The position numbers and the translations under genes were made by a program. From an uncultured Bacteroidales bacterium (GTDB taxonomy: Bacteria; Bacteroidota; Bacteroidia; Bacteroidales; F082), in NCBI GenBank assembly GCA_947166105.1, contig CAMVCZ010000004.1, positions 62,001-126,000 of the forward strand: DNA of 64,000 nt. The letters run 5' to 3'. Below the pieces are notes generated by a model. That model saw nothing but the letters and a program-made list of their open reading frames with translations, was not told where the DNA came from and did no database searches. How positions within the stretch are numbered: the first letter of the stretch is position 1; the number at the start of each line of letters is the position of its first letter. Positions 62,836 through 64,000 of the stretch are shown here, one piece after another.

Positions 62836-64000
62836 ATGAAAAAGAAAGTTTTTTCTTTGATGATGACGCTTTTGCTCGCCTTCGTAGGTGTGGCAAAGGC
62901 GGATCTTGTTGAAGTAGGAGTAGATGGGTCAACTACGACAAACTCGTATTTGCCTTGCTATTCGCTCTACAACAACACGCTCTCACAGCAGCTTTACACT
63001 GCTGATGAGATTGGCACTGCTGGCACTATCAACAGCATTGCCTTCTACAATGGAGGAACAGAAAAGTCTCCTCTGATCAAGATTTACATGGTGAACACCA
63101 GTAAGTCTGAATTTGCCAGCACCACCGACTGGATCACTGCCGTGTCGGAAGACAAGGTGTTTGAAGGTACTGTCACCTTCACTGCTGGCGACTGGACGAC
63201 CATCACGCTCGACACTCCGTTTGCGTATGATGGCACCAGCAATCTTGGCCTCATCGTCGATGCCAACCTCGCTTGGAGCAGCGGTCTTGCTTGCCGTGTC
63301 TTTACCGGCACCAGCAACTGCTCGATGTACGTGTACAGCGACCCCACCGACTATGACGCCCTTAATCCCTCGTCCTACACGGCTAACAACCGTTTGAACG
63401 TGAAGAACCAACTCCAACTCGAAATGACCATCTCTGGTGGTGGCGGACAAGCCGGCCTTGTCGCCCTTCAGGACGGTGAAGTTGTCGAGACCATCACTGT
63501 TGGCGCACGCCCGAACGGCTGCTGGATGGAGCCTTTCCGCTTCAGCCTGCGTAACGACGGCCCCGCCATCAATGTGACCGACCTCGACTTCACTCCCCAT
63601 GTGTACTTCACCATCGAGGAGCCTGAGACGCCTTTCCACATGGCTCGTCATCAGGAAGTTGAAGTGACCCTCACCACTGGCAGCACCGACATCACCACTT
63701 GGCAGATGGTGGCCATCTACGGTGGCCGCGCCGCCCGCGTTTGGGATGTTGTGGCCGAACCTTACACCCCCGCCACTCCCGACGTTTGGGAATTGGCTGC
63801 CAACGTGACCAGCTATCCTTACGTCAATGTGCCTGCCACGATGACCAACCTTCACAACGACTACACCTTGCCTTTCCCCGAAATTCCGGAAGGCAACGAT
63901 GCCGTCTACAAACTCGTCATCGATCAAGACCAAATGATCAGCGCCTCTGTCACCTATGGTGAAAACGGCAAGGTCGCTCTCTACACCAGCGACTTCAACG
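62836..64000 (+). CDS. Large exported surface protein, 3' part outside window
   Basis: The frame opens at ATG 62836 (MKKKVFSLMMTLLLAFVGVA, a signal peptide ending near AKA) and remains open for 388 codons to the window edge. Residues about 35-190 (YSLYNNTLSQQLYTADEIG, INSIAFYNGG, IKIYMVNTSK, VFEGTVTFTAGDWTTITLD) are typical of beta-sandwich domains in Bacteroidales surface proteins that carry T9SS signals. Further beta-rich modules follow from about 200. The C-terminus is not seen, so T9SS export is inference. Codon use fits the core genome. Confidence 0.82.
   Translation, partial: MKKKVFSLMMTLLLAFVGVAKADLVEVGVDGSTTTNSYLPCYSLYNNTLSQQLYTADEIGTAGTINSIAFYNGGTEKSPLIKIYMVNTSKSEFASTTDWITAVSEDKVFEGTVTFTAGDWTTITLDTPFAYDGTSNLGLIVDANLAWSSGLACRVFTGTSNCSMYVYSDPTDYDALNPSSYTANNRLNVKNQLQLEMTISGGGGQAGLVALQDGEVVETITVGARPNGCWMEPFRFSLRNDGPAINVTDLDFTPHVYFTIEEPETPFHMARHQEVEVTLTTGSTDITTWQMVAIYGGRAARVWDVVAEPYTPATPDVWELAANVTSYPYVNVPATMTNLHNDYTLPFPEIPEGNDAVYKLVIDQDQMISASVTYGENGKVALYTSDFN

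Overview
The window looks like a chromosomal segment of a Bacteroidales bacterium that has a type IX secretion system (T9SS), so more likely a Porphyromonadaceae/Prevotellaceae-like or uncultured gut or rumen lineage than Bacteroides sensu stricto. The evidence is: promoters of the Bacteroidetes type (a -33 TTTG-like box about 19-21 nt before a -7 TAnnTTTG box); ECF sigma/FecR pairs; C-terminal T9SS sorting domains; DUF6029, DUF2807 and DUF5018-type surface proteins; secreted C1B and C10 cysteine proteases; and few strong Shine-Dalgarno sites. Coding sequence in the core is of medium GC, while parts of the accessory region (about 23.65-26.15 kb and the promoters of two ATPases) are clearly AT-rich.

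Layout. 1-7.9 kb: minus-strand core genes, namely a truncated surface lipoprotein, a TlpA-DUF6029 pair, manA, rsmA, a TPR protein with a lipoprotein, and rpmA-rplU. 8.0-17.1 kb: a plus-strand ECF sigma, FecR anti-sigma, STN-domain outer-membrane protein and two large T9SS cargo proteins. This looks like a surface-signalling locus without a TonB receptor. 17.1-19.1 kb: an ABC-F ATPase.

19.1-31.6 kb is accessory. It holds an ATPase flanked by double-hairpin direct repeats, a uracil-DNA-glycosylase-like protein, and a zinc-ribbon lipoprotein. Next is an AT-rich cassette of a secreted vWA protein, a membrane-tethered HNH-type nuclease and a small Cys-rich protein. Then come remnants of an AbiE toxin-antitoxin system between two zinc-ribbon gene copies, and an AAA_14/DUF4143 ATPase lying inside a 309-bp direct duplication of the 3' end of sppA. 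31.6-38.0 kb returns to core genes: folK, a deoxynucleoside kinase, an OmpA-like protein, a TrmH-type methyltransferase and mutS.

38.0-43.3 kb is again mixed: a CPBP protease, an ECF sigma with a membrane partner, a tRNA operon (Gly, Gly, Leu), a DUF3791/DUF3990-type three-gene operon, a sigma-factor remnant and a third ATPase with palindromic upstream DNA. 43.3-53.7 kb: a YitT-like protein, three secreted cysteine proteases in a row, 5-formyl-THF cyclo-ligase, a GH20 enzyme, and a lipoprotein with an apparently circularly permuted vWA domain. 53.7-64 kb: a TSCPD protein, OsmC with a thioesterase, deoC, a decayed AlbA_2-type gene broken by a 16-bp tandem repeat, a DUF2807 lipoprotein, sbcD-sbcC, and the start of a large exported surface protein that runs off the window.

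The best candidates for something undescribed are the vWA/nuclease cassette at 23.6-26.1 kb and the association of three P-loop ATPase genes with palindromic or directly repeated flanks. Family names come from recalled motifs and were not searched; positions were read by hand.
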